NCBI RefSeq assembly: GCF_017877355.1
Contig: NZ_JAGIPR010000002.1
Coordinates: forward strand, 558,001-622,000
Direction: 5' to 3'
Length of the DNA: 64,000 nucleotides
Origin: Chryseobacterium jejuense
GTDB lineage: Bacteria > Bacteroidota > Bacteroidia > Flavobacteriales > Weeksellaceae
Position 1 is the stretch's first letter; each line of letters starts with the position of its first letter. Below the pieces are notes generated by a model. The model was not told where the DNA came from, ran no database searches, and saw only the letters and a list, made by a program, of their open reading frames with translations. The position numbers and the translations under genes are program-made. Below, piece after piece: positions 36,421 through 43,734 of the stretch.

Positions 36421-37803
36421 ATGGCTGGAAAAATGAAACCGGAACTTTCACTTACTCAGATCATCAATATGAGTATGGGATTCCTCGGAATCCAAATGGC
36501 ATTCGGATTACAGAATGGAAATGCAAGCCGTATTCTTGCCAATTTAGGAGCAGATGTTCACGAACTGTCATGGTTCTGGCTGGTAGCTCCTATTACAGGA
36601 CTCATTGTTCAGCCTATTATCGGACACATGGGAGATAACACCTGGAGCCCGTTGGGAAGAAGAAAACCTTATTTCCTGATTGGAGCGGTCTTGTGTGCTA
36701 TAGGATTGGTATTATTGCCTAATGCAGCTTCTGTAACCCAGATGTTTGTAGCCAATGCCCTTTTATTGGCCGTAATTTTCCTCGCGATGATGGATGCTTC
36801 CGTTAATGTTGCCATGGAGCCCTTCAGAGCATTGGTGGGGGATATGCTTCCAAAACATCAGGGAACCATCGGTTTTTCAGTACAAACCATTCTGATTGGG
36901 TTTGGTGCAGTACTGGGGTCGTATTTGCCGGATTGGCTGACTAAGCTTGGTGTTTCCAACGTAGCACCTAAAGGTTTTGTTGCAGACAATGTCATCTATT
37001 CCTTCTATGTGGGCGCAGTATTGCTGATTATCTCTATTCTGTATACCATCATCACAACTAAAGAATATTCTCCGGAAGAATTTGCAGCCTTTGAAGATGG
37101 AAAAGAAATAGAACATGAAAAATCTAAATTTTCAGATATTTTCAAAGATTTCGCCGGCATTCCTACTCAGATGAAAAAGTTGGGAATTGTTCAGTTTTTC
37201 TCATGGTTTGCCCTATTTACCATGTGGGTGTTTACTACCAGTGCTTTGGCAACCCATCATTTGGGACTTTCTCCGGAAGATACCCATTCAAAAGCATTCA
37301 ATGACGCAGGAGATTTAACCGGTAAACTCTTTGGAATGTATAACCTTTGGGCTATTCCATTTGCCTTTTTATTGACACCAATTGCCAAATGGATCGGTAA
37401 AAAACAAACCCATGCTTTGGCTTTGTTATGTGGTGGTTTAGGACTAATTTCCATGTATTTTATCAAAGACGTAGATAACCTATGGATTTCAATGGTTGGG
37501 TTAGGATTTGCATGGGCAAGTATCCTTGCAATGCCATACGCCATGTTGATTGAAGTGATTCCACAAAGAAAAATGGGAGTTTATATGGGAATATTCAATT
37601 TCTTTATTGTCATTCCGCAGATCATCAATGGTTTGTTTGGCGGACCTATTGTAAGCAGTGTTTTTGGGAAACAAGCTATGGATTATGTTGTGGTAGGAGG
37701 TATCTGTATGCTGATTGGTGCTGTAGTCACAATGATCTTCGTTAAATCTGAAGATGAAACTCCTAAAGAAATCGAAGAAGAGATTAAACAAGTACATTTT
37801 TAG
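36421..37803 (+). CDS. SLC45-type MFS sugar (maltose/glucose) transporter
   Basis: The 460-residue inner-membrane protein has 12 membrane segments. It opens SLTQIINMSMGFLGIQMAFG, and the first cytoplasmic loop reads GHMGDNTWSPLGRRKPYFL, a signature of the SLC45/GPH-like proton-sugar symporters found in Bacteroidota starch loci. It would bring maltose or glucose from the periplasm into the cytoplasm. It is the last gene of the amylase operon. The exact sugar is inferred from the neighbours. Confidence 0.88.
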   Translation: MAGKMKPELSLTQIINMSMGFLGIQMAFGLQNGNASRILANLGADVHELSWFWLVAPITGLIVQPIIGHMGDNTWSPLGRRKPYFLIGAVLCAIGLVLLPNAASVTQMFVANALLLAVIFLAMMDASVNVAMEPFRALVGDMLPKHQGTIGFSVQTILIGFGAVLGSYLPDWLTKLGVSNVAPKGFVADNVIYSFYVGAVLLIISILYTIITTKEYSPEEFAAFEDGKEIEHEKSKFSDIFKDFAGIPTQMKKLGIVQFFSWFALFTMWVFTTSALATHHLGLSPEDTHSKAFNDAGDLTGKLFGMYNLWAIPFAFLLTPIAKWIGKKQTHALALLCGGLGLISMYFIKDVDNLWISMVGLGFAWASILAMPYAMLIEVIPQRKMGVYMGIFNFFIVIPQIINGLFGGPIVSSVFGKQAMDYVVVGGICMLIGAVVTMIFVKSEDETPKEIEEEIKQVHF

Positions 37804-37875
37804 TCTGGAGCAAAGAAAACAGAAGTTGGAAATAGACCATCTATAAAATAAAAACATTATTAATCAAATTCAATA

Positions 37876-37898
37876 GAAGCGGGCTTTAGCCCGCTTTC
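37876..37898. repeat. Short palindromic intergenic repeat (GAAGCGGGCTTTAGCCCGCTTTC)
   Basis: AAGCGGGC and GCCCGCTT form a perfect stem around TTTA. Only a weak T run follows, so it may act as a terminator for the sugar carrier or be a REP-like element; from memory such GCGGGCTTTAGCCCGC strings are frequent in Chryseobacterium. Confidence 0.6.
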
Positions 37899-37978
37899 AT
37901 ATTTAAAATACATTTCAATTGGGCTTTTGCTAAAACTTATTTATATTTATAATCCTTTATGAAGGTAAAAAAGAAAAA

Positions 37979-38425
37979 ATGTCAGAAAACGAACTTAATA
38001 AATTTGATAATCTTGGGTTTACTCAGGAAGAATTAGCTGAATATGATGAACGTGTAGATTTCTTCTATACCAATATCATCAATGCATTAATTCTTTTTAC
38101 TTATAATGTAGAAGAATTAAATAAAATGACACCTATTTTAATAGATCCGCTGACAGAGCTATACGAAGAACTTGATTATGCTTTTTTGCCTGTGTTATTT
38201 GAAACAGTTTTCAGGAATAAGCTTATTGAAGCATCCTTAAAAGAAGAACTCTTACTATTCAAAAAGAAAATAGATGATACTCCCAATGAAATCTGGGATT
38301 GGGAATTTTTAGATGCTCATGAGTTTTGGAAAAATATAAGACTTGATGCTGAAAAGCTTCTCCATAAAATGAATATAGAAACCAGAGAATATAATGCGGA
38401 ATATACTACAATAATTAAAAGATGA
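37979..38425 (+). CDS. Acidic cytoplasmic protein of unknown function
   Basis: The 148-residue protein is strongly acidic, probably all-helical, and has neither signal peptide nor membrane segment. It opens MSENELNKFDNLGFTQEELAEYDERVDFFYTN and is rich in Glu, Asp, Leu and Phe. I recognise no family. Its size, acidity and isolation between repeats are reminiscent of immunity proteins, but no toxin is nearby, so this is speculation. Confidence 0.65.
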   Translation: MSENELNKFDNLGFTQEELAEYDERVDFFYTNIINALILFTYNVEELNKMTPILIDPLTELYEELDYAFLPVLFETVFRNKLIEASLKEELLLFKKKIDDTPNEIWDWEFLDAHEFWKNIRLDAEKLLHKMNIETREYNAEYTTIIKR

Positions 38426-38464
38426 TAATTAAATCTAAATAAAATGTTTTTGTATGGATACAGT

Positions 38465-38499
38465 ATGAAAATCTGCAAAATCTGTGTGATCTGGGAGAA
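38465..38499. repeat. Dispersed repeat (ATCTGCAAAATCTGTGTGAT type)
   Basis: ATCTGC, ATCTGTGTG and ATCTGGGAG follow each other. From memory, this string is a recurrent intergenic element in flavobacteria. It lies between the acidic protein gene and the pirin gene. Confidence 0.35.
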
Positions 38500-38603
38500 A
38501 ACGATATCCATAATTTTTTCAGATTTCTTAGCATTCTTAGGTTTCTTTGCCACCTTGCCTTCTTTCTTATCCTACATCAACTTTTTTTCACCTCCACATC
38601 CCT

Positions 38604-38611
38604 TACATTTG
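38604..38611 (+). promoter_or_regulatory. -7 promoter element (TACATTTG) of the pirin gene
   Basis: An exact TAnnTTTG match 20 bases before the start codon at 38632. No TTG is found 17-23 bases upstream. Confidence 0.55.
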
Positions 38612-38631
38612 TACCATAAATAATCACAGAA

Positions 38632-39360
38632 ATGAAAACAGTATATCATAAAGCAGATTCAAGAGGCCATGCTAATCATGGCTGGTTAAACTCTTACCAC
38701 ACATTCAGTTTTGCGAACTATCAGAACAGAGACAGAATGAACTTTGGGGTACTAAGAGTATTGAATGACGATACCGTTTCTCAGGGAATGGGATTCGGGA
38801 CACATCCACACAGGGATATGGAGATTATTTCTATTCCTTTGGAAGGAGATTTGGAGCATAAAGATTCAATGGGAACTACTGCGGTAATCAAGAAAGGGGA
38901 AATTCAGGTGATGAGTGCCGGAACAGGAGTACAACACAGTGAATACAACAAAAATAAAGATGAAGAAGTAAAATTTTTACAGATCTGGGTTTTTCCAAAA
39001 GAATTGGATGTTGAACCACGATATGATCAGAAAAGTATCAAAGAAGGTGAAAAAGTTAACGGATTCCAACAGATTTTATCTCCTAATAAGAACGATGATG
39101 GAGTCTGGATTCATCAGGATGCCTGGTTTAATATTGCCAATTTCAAAAAAGACAATGGTAAAAACTATATGTTGAATAAAAAAGGCAACGGAGTTTACGC
39201 ATTTGTTTTAAAAGGAAGTGCAAAAATAGGAGACCGTATCCTGAATGAAAGAGACGGATTGGGAATCTGGGATACTCAGAGCTTTAATATTGAAGCAGTA
39301 GAAGACACAGAAGTGTTATTGATGGAAGTCCCAATGGAATTGCCTTCTTATCTTAAATAA
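38632..39360 (+). CDS. Pirin family protein (bicupin, quercetinase-like)
   Basis: The 242-residue protein is a typical bacterial pirin. The N-terminal cupin holds the metal ligands His58 and His60 (GFGTHPHRDMEII) and His102 and Glu104 (GVQHSEYN), matching the Fe site of YhhW and human pirin. It opens with the family stretch RGHANHGWLNSYHTFSFANY. Bacterial members can oxidise quercetin, but the natural role is usually unknown. It precedes an FMN reductase gene, which has its own promoter. Confidence 0.92.
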   Translation: MKTVYHKADSRGHANHGWLNSYHTFSFANYQNRDRMNFGVLRVLNDDTVSQGMGFGTHPHRDMEIISIPLEGDLEHKDSMGTTAVIKKGEIQVMSAGTGVQHSEYNKNKDEEVKFLQIWVFPKELDVEPRYDQKSIKEGEKVNGFQQILSPNKNDDGVWIHQDAWFNIANFKKDNGKNYMLNKKGNGVYAFVLKGSAKIGDRILNERDGLGIWDTQSFNIEAVEDTEVLLMEVPMELPSYLK

Positions 39361-39373
39361 AAAACTAAATTTG
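39340..39373 (+). promoter_or_regulatory. Promoter of the FMN reductase gene (TTG-N23-TAAATTTG)
   Basis: TAAATTTG at 39366-39373 is an exact -7 element; TTG at 39340-39342, inside the end of the pirin gene, is 23 bases upstream. The leader to the ATG at 39455 is about 80 bases. Confidence 0.5.
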
Positions 39374-39454
39374 TATCCTTAAAATAAGAATAAAATAGAA
39401 TCACTATCAGCAAAGTGATCCTTTAATTCATAACTTAAAAATTTAATACGAAAT

Positions 39455-40006
39455 ATGAAAATCTTAGCAATAGCAGGAAGTAACTCAGAAGTTTCAATGA
39501 ACAAACAGTTGGTAGCTTATGCATCAACATTATTTGATAAAGCAGAAGTGGAAGTGATTGATTTGAATCCTTTCGAAATGCCAATCTATAAGCATGAAAG
39601 AGAATTAGCAGGTGGAGTTCCTCAGGAAGCTCATGATTTTGCAGCTAAAATTGATGGGGCAGACTTACTGTTGGTTTCTTTAGGAGAACACAACGGAACG
39701 TATTCTACAGCATTCAAAAATGTGTTCGATTGGGTATCTAGAATTAAAGACAGAACCGTATGGAATGAAGTACCTATGTTATTGATGTCTACATCACCTG
39801 GAGGTAGAGGTGGAGCTGGAGTTTTGGAAGCTGCATCTAAACGTTTCCCTTTCCATGGTGGAAATGTGGTAGAAACATTCTCGCTTCCTTTCTTCAATGA
39901 TAACTTTGATAAAGCTGAACAAAAAATTTCTAACGCTGAGAAAGACAGTGAATTAAAGGAGAAAGTAAAGAAGATTGCGGCTATTGAAACCATCCTTGAA
40001 AAATAG
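39455..40006 (+). CDS. NADPH-dependent FMN reductase family protein
   Basis: The 183-residue flavodoxin-like protein starts MKILAIAGSNSEVSMNKQL, where the loop after strand 1 binds the FMN phosphate. LLVSLGEHNGTYSTAFKNVF near residue 71 and LMSTSPGGRGGAGVLE near 110 are the other flavin-binding loops. The family reduces FMN, quinones or azo compounds with NAD(P)H in the cytoplasm. It may work with the pirin upstream in redox defence, but that is inferred from adjacency. Confidence 0.87.
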   Translation: MKILAIAGSNSEVSMNKQLVAYASTLFDKAEVEVIDLNPFEMPIYKHERELAGGVPQEAHDFAAKIDGADLLLVSLGEHNGTYSTAFKNVFDWVSRIKDRTVWNEVPMLLMSTSPGGRGGAGVLEAASKRFPFHGGNVVETFSLPFFNDNFDKAEQKISNAEKDSELKEKVKKIAAIETILEK

Positions 40007-40008
40007 AA

Positions 40009-40039
40009 TTTGAATATTCATTTAAAATTACTATTTTTG
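40009..40039 (+). promoter_or_regulatory. Complete promoter of a candidate small RNA (TTTG-N19-TATTTTTG)
   Basis: TTTG at 40009-40012 and TATTTTTG at 40032-40039 are 19 bases apart and a C follows, a full-consensus Bacteroidota promoter. It begins right after the FMN reductase stop codon and no sizeable gene follows. Confidence 0.7.
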
Positions 40040-40043
40040 CAAA

Positions 40044-40167
40044 AAGAAAAGAGATGAAAATTCAGACCTCCTATAAACAATGTTTTTCTCATAAAGGGAA
40101 AATTGTGGGCTCTGAAATTCTGAGATAAAATAACGGCCGATAATCTGAAAAGATTGTCGGCTTTTTT
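40044..40167 (+). ncRNA. Candidate small RNA, about 125 nt
   Basis: A full promoter (40009-40039) and a strong terminator (40136-40167) bound a transcript with no gene of usual size. The RNA can fold: AATTCAGA near 40059 pairs with TCTGAAATT near 40111 with one bulged A, enclosing a second stem of ACAA/TTGT and TTTT/AAAA near 40077-40106. A 24-codon frame (40054-40128, MKIQTSYKQCFSHKGKIVGS...) could instead be a tiny protein. It lies upstream of purM, so an attenuating leader is a third option. I recognise no known RNA family. Confidence 0.5.
40136..40167 (+). terminator. Terminator of the candidate small RNA
   Basis: GCCGATAATCT (40136-40146) pairs with AGATTGTCGGC (40151-40161) with one G-T pair around a GAAA loop, followed by six T's. 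GAAA tetraloop, GC-rich base and T run make it one of the best terminators in the window. Confidence 0.88.
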
Positions 40168-40220
40168 ATTTTCTAAATCGAATATAAAAAGTAAAAATAT
40201 AAAAGTGAAATGCATCAGTA

Positions 40221-40312
40221 TGCCAATGCAATAATATACCAATTTTCCGGTTTTCAAAATTAGACTATTGTTACATTGTTAAACTGATATACTGTTACAT
40301 TAAATAAATTAT
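40221..40312. repeat. Degenerate 8-bp repeat array upstream of purM
   Basis: Blocks of 8 bases read, near the end, TACATTGT, TAAACTGA, TATACTGT, TACATTAA; the left part has CAATGCAA, TAATATAC, CAATTTTC in the complementary sense. This is the most decayed of the three arrays in the purine region and ends 5 bases before the purM start. Confidence 0.55.
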
Positions 40313-40317
40313 TAAGC

Positions 40318-41310
40318 ATGAGCAACACTTACAAATCAGCAGGAGTAGACAAAGAAGAAGGATACAAAACGGTTGACAAGATTAAAAAAGCAGTTGGTGA
40401 AACCCACAATTCCAATGTGTTGAACCACTTGGGGAGTTTTGGTGCTTTCTACGAAATCGGTGGATACAAAAATCCGGTTCTTGTTTCAGGAACAGATGGA
40501 GTAGGAACAAAACTTAAAGTTGCTTTGGATACCAAAAAATATGATTCTATTGGGGTAGACTGTTTCGCAATGTGTGCTAACGATATTCTTTGCCATGGTG
40601 CTAAACCTTTATTCTTCTTAGATTATTTAGCTTGTGGAAAGCTTGATTCTGAGATTGCAGCTGAAATCGTTTTAGGAATGGTAGAAGCTTGTAAAGATAA
40701 CAACTGTGCATTAATTGGTGGAGAAACTGCTGAAATGCCCGGAATGTACCAGCCCGGAGATTATGATGTTGCCGGATTCTGCGTAGGAATCGTAGAAAAA
40801 GACCAGATCATTGACGGTTCTAAAATCAAACCAGGTAACAAAATTATCGCATTGCCAAGCTCAGGATTCCATTCCAACGGATTCTCTTTAGTAAGAAAAG
40901 TATTCCCGAACTTCGAAGAAGAATTTGAAGGAAAACCTTTATATGAAACCCTTTTAGTTCCTACAAGATTATACTTCAAAGATATTCATAAAGTATTGGA
41001 AGAAGTAAAAGTAGAAGGAATTGCTCACATTACAGGAGGTGGTCTTTACGAAAACGTTCCAAGAATCATCCCTGAAGGACTTTGTGCTTCTATCGACGAA
41101 TCAAAAATCAGAATTCCTAGTGTAATGCTTGAGTTGGAGAAGAGAGGTGGCGTTACAAGAGAAGAAATGCATGGAACATTCAATATGGGTGTAGGTATGG
41201 TGATTGTTGTAGATGCTGAACATGCTGAAAAAGTATTACACCTTTTAGATGATGCTTACGAAATCGGAGAAATCACTGAAGGAACTGAAAAAATAAATCT
41301 TTCATTTTAA
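40318..41310 (+). CDS. purM: Phosphoribosylformylglycinamidine cyclo-ligase (AIR synthetase)
   Basis: The 330-residue cytoplasmic enzyme closes FGAM to AIR with ATP, step 5 of purine synthesis. It shows the PurM signatures VDKEEGYKTVDKIKKAV near residue 10, LVSGTDGVGTKLKVAL near 55, GGETAEMPGMYQPGDYDVAG near 137 and SSGFHSNGFSLVRKVF near 180. The length is normal. It is first of purM, purN, purH, purD and guaA on one strand. An exact 80-base repeat array fills the gap to purN. Confidence 0.96.
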   Translation: MSNTYKSAGVDKEEGYKTVDKIKKAVGETHNSNVLNHLGSFGAFYEIGGYKNPVLVSGTDGVGTKLKVALDTKKYDSIGVDCFAMCANDILCHGAKPLFFLDYLACGKLDSEIAAEIVLGMVEACKDNNCALIGGETAEMPGMYQPGDYDVAGFCVGIVEKDQIIDGSKIKPGNKIIALPSSGFHSNGFSLVRKVFPNFEEEFEGKPLYETLLVPTRLYFKDIHKVLEEVKVEGIAHITGGGLYENVPRIIPEGLCASIDESKIRIPSVMLELEKRGGVTREEMHGTFNMGVGMVIVVDAEHAEKVLHLLDDAYEIGEITEGTEKINLSF

Positions 41311-41390
41311 TGTACCAATTTAACACTGTAACATTTTACCAATTTAAAAAATTGTTACATTGCTAGACTGATACATTGCTACATTAATTT
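41311..41390. repeat. 8-bp repeat array filling the purM-purN gap
   Basis: The 80 bases divide exactly into ten octamers: TGTACCAA, TTTAACAC, TGTAACAT, TTTACCAA, TTTAAAAA, then the complementary sense ATTGTTAC, ATTGCTAG, ACTGATAC, ATTGCTAC, ATTAATTT. The array begins at the base after the purM stop and ends at the base before the purN ATG. Confidence 0.8.
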
Positions 41391-41954
41391 ATGAAAAACA
41401 TCGTTATACTCGTTTCAGGTTCGGGAACCAATCTGCAGAGAATCATAGATACCATTGACAGCGGAGAGATCCAGAATGCAAAAGTAAGTTTGGTAGTTGC
41501 TGACAGAGAATGTTTCGGATTGGAAAGAGCAAAGAATCATAATATAGAAACCCTACTTATTCCAAGAGGAAAGAATTTCAGCAGTGAATTGGCTAAAGTA
41601 ATCCCACAAGATACAGATCTTATTGTATTGGCAGGATTTTTATCCATTTTAAAACCTGAGTTCTGTGAAAACTGGAATGGTAAAATAATTAATATTCATC
41701 CGGCATTGCTTCCAAAGTTCGGAGGAAAAGGAATGTGGGGAATGAACGTTCACAATGCAGTGATTGAAGCCAAAGAAGTAGAAAGTGGGGCAACAGTACA
41801 TTTTGTAACACCTGGTATTGATGAAGGAGCAGCTATTCTTCAGAAATCTTTTGAAGTAACAGCAGATGATACTCCCGAAACATTAGCCCAGAAAGTTCAC
41901 CAGATTGAATATGAAATTTTTCCTTTAGCGATTAATAAAGTCCTGGGAAATTAA
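41391..41954 (+). CDS. purN: Phosphoribosylglycinamide formyltransferase
   Basis: The 187-residue enzyme transfers a formyl group from 10-formyl-THF to GAR, step 3 of purine synthesis. It opens MKNIVILVSGSGTNLQRIID and carries the folate-site and catalytic stretch NIHPALLPKFGGKGMWGMNV near residue 100 (catalytic Asn-His-Asp type, with His at IHPALLP), then ATVHFVTPGIDEGAAI with Asp near 142. The start directly follows the repeat array, leaving no room for an ordinary ribosome binding site outside it. Confidence 0.95.
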   Translation: MKNIVILVSGSGTNLQRIIDTIDSGEIQNAKVSLVVADRECFGLERAKNHNIETLLIPRGKNFSSELAKVIPQDTDLIVLAGFLSILKPEFCENWNGKIINIHPALLPKFGGKGMWGMNVHNAVIEAKEVESGATVHFVTPGIDEGAAILQKSFEVTADDTPETLAQKVHQIEYEIFPLAINKVLGN

Positions 41955-41962
41955 TAAATATA

Positions 41963-42038
41963 ACAATGTACCAATGTACCAGTTTACCAAATTAAAGGTA
42001 TTGTTACATTGCTAGACTGGTACATTGCTACATTAATA
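41963..42038. repeat. 8-bp repeat array downstream of purN
   Basis: Octamers ACAATGTA, CCAATGTA, CCAGTTTA, CCAAATTA lead to the opposite sense GTTACATT, GCTAGACT, GGTACATT, GCTACATT. The right half matches the array at 41351-41386 at almost every base (TTGTTACATTGCTAGACTG shared). Confidence 0.78.
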
Positions 42039-42065
42039 AAAAAAATCTAAGTAAAATAAAAAGTA

Positions 42066-42106
42066 ATTCGGAGGTGAAAGACCCGGATACAGTTTGAAAT
42101 AACTGT
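42066..42106 (+). promoter_or_regulatory. Possible structured leader of purH
   Basis: ATTCGG (42066-42071) can pair with CCGGAT (42083-42088), and ACAGTT (42089-42094) with AACTGT (42101-42106), two stacked hairpins ending 21 bases before the purH ATG. The first loop holds AGGTGAAAGA. It does not match ZTP, guanidine, PRPP or purine riboswitches as I know them. It may be a control element or chance. Confidence 0.35.
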
Positions 42107-42127
42107 GAAAAGTAAAAATTGAAAGTA

Positions 42128-43645
42128 ATGAGTAAAAAGAGAGTTTTAATCAGTGTTTCTGACAAAAGTGGATTAATTGAATTCGCACAGTTTTTGGAAG
42201 CTCAGAATTATGAGTTGATCTCCACAGGAGGAACGTTCAAACATTTGAAAGACGCTGGTTTAAATCCAATTCAGATTGATGAGGTAACCAATTTCCCTGA
42301 AATGTTGGATGGCAGAGTGAAAACTTTACACCCAAAAGTTCACGGTGGACTGTTAGCCGTTCGTAACAACGAAGAGCACATGAAAACCGTTCAGGAGCAT
42401 GGAATTGGTCTGATTGACATGGTTATCGTAAACCTTTACCCTTTCTTTGAAAATGTGAACAAAAACATTTCTTTACACGAGAAAGTAGAGTTTATCGATA
42501 TCGGTGGTCCGTCTATGCTTCGTTCTGCAGCGAAAAACTTTGATTCTGTTACCGTAATTACTGATGTAGAAGATTATACAACTGTAAAACTGGAAATGGA
42601 ACAAAACGGGGATACTTACATTGAGACTCGTAAGAAACTTGCAGGAAAAGTATTCAACCTTACATCAGCTTATGATGCCGCTATTTCAAGAATGCTTTTA
42701 GATGAGGAATATCCAACGTATTTAAATGCATCTTACAAAAAGGTTTCTGACTTGAGATACGGTGAAAACCCTCACCAGTCCGCAGCTTACTATGTTTCTA
42801 CTTTCGAGAACGGAGCAATGAAAGACTTCGAACAGCTTGGAGGGAAAGAACTTTCTTTCAACAACCTTCGTGATATGGACCTTTGCTGGAAAGTAGTTAC
42901 TGAGTTTAAAGAAGAAATGGCTTGTTGTGCTGTAAAACATTCTACCCCTTGTGGAGTAGCTATCGGTACTTCAGCATTGGAAACATACCAAAAAACTTTC
43001 GAATGTGATCCGGTTTCTATCTTTGGCGGAATTGTTGCAATGAATTATAAAATTGATGCGGCAACAGCTGAAGAACTAAACAAAACATTCCTTGAGATTG
43101 TAATGGCTCCGGATTTTGAAGAAGAAGCTCTTGAAGTTTTAAGAAAAAAGAAAAACCTAAGAATCATCAAAATCGTAAATCCTGTTTCCGACAAGAAAAC
43201 CTGGGTTAAAGTAGATGGAGGTATCTTGGTTCAGGATAATGATTTACATTTCTCTGATGACATCAAAGTAGTTACTGAAACTCAGCCTACGGAGGAACAG
43301 AAAAAAGCATTGCTTTTCTCTCAGAGAGTTGTAAAATATGTAAAATCTAATGCTATTGTGGTTTCCAACGGAATTCAGGCTTTCGGAATCGGAGGCGGAC
43401 AGGTAAACAGAATCTGGGCTACACAACAGGCAATAGAAAGAGCAAAAGAAAAATTCACAGGAGATTTAGTATTGGCATCAGATGCATTTTTCCCTTTCCG
43501 TGATGTAGTAGATTTCTGCGCTCAGGAAGGTATTAAAGCAATCATTCAGCCAGGAGGAAGTGTAAAAGATCAGGACAGTATAGAAGCTGCTAATGAGCAC
43601 GGTATTCCAATGATGTTTACGGGTGTTAGACACTTTTTTCACTAA
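42128..43645 (+). CDS. purH: Bifunctional AICAR transformylase/IMP cyclohydrolase
   Basis: The 505-residue enzyme does the last two steps of IMP synthesis. I use the ATG at 42128, giving [20 protein letters not shown]; a TTG three codons upstream is less likely. The N-terminal cyclohydrolase domain has [13 protein letters not shown] and [19 protein letters not shown] near residue 65; the C-terminal transformylase domain has the catalytic Lys-His in [13 protein letters not shown] near 265 and ends [20 protein letters not shown] and [11 protein letters not shown]. The length is normal. Confidence 0.96.
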   Translation: MSKKRVLISVSDKSGLIEFAQFLEAQNYELISTGGTFKHLKDAGLNPIQIDEVTNFPEMLDGRVKTLHPKVHGGLLAVRNNEEHMKTVQEHGIGLIDMVIVNLYPFFENVNKNISLHEKVEFIDIGGPSMLRSAAKNFDSVTVITDVEDYTTVKLEMEQNGDTYIETRKKLAGKVFNLTSAYDAAISRMLLDEEYPTYLNASYKKVSDLRYGENPHQSAAYYVSTFENGAMKDFEQLGGKELSFNNLRDMDLCWKVVTEFKEEMACCAVKHSTPCGVAIGTSALETYQKTFECDPVSIFGGIVAMNYKIDAATAEELNKTFLEIVMAPDFEEEALEVLRKKKNLRIIKIVNPVSDKKTWVKVDGGILVQDNDLHFSDDIKVVTETQPTEEQKKALLFSQRVVKYVKSNAIVVSNGIQAFGIGGGQVNRIWATQQAIERAKEKFTGDLVLASDAFFPFRDVVDFCAQEGIKAIIQPGGSVKDQDSIEAANEHGIPMMFTGVRHFFH

Positions 43646-43674
43646 TTAAAATAGAATTAAAAAATAATTAGGGA

Positions 43675-43706
43675 TTGTAATTATAGCATCCAAAATTATA
43701 TATTTG
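43675..43706 (+). promoter_or_regulatory. Promoter of purD (TTG-N21-TATATTTG)
   Basis: TTG at 43675-43677 (in GGATTG) and TATATTTG at 43699-43706 are 21 bases apart. It lies in the 89-base gap after purH, so purD has a promoter of its own, with a leader of about 25 bases. Confidence 0.65.
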
Positions 43707-43734
43707 TAGAATAAGACTAGATAATAAATAAAGT

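Noticed and set aside
40054..40128. 24-codon frame as a definite protein gene
   Set aside because: The length is too short to judge coding potential by eye; it is kept as one reading of the candidate small RNA.
41311..42038. CRISPR array in the purine region
   Set aside because: The period is 8 bases with decayed units and a sense flip; there are no 25-40 base repeats with unique spacers and no cas genes.
42119..42127. TTG start for purH
   Set aside because: The ATG three codons later gives the usual PurH N-terminus; nothing supports a rare TTG start.
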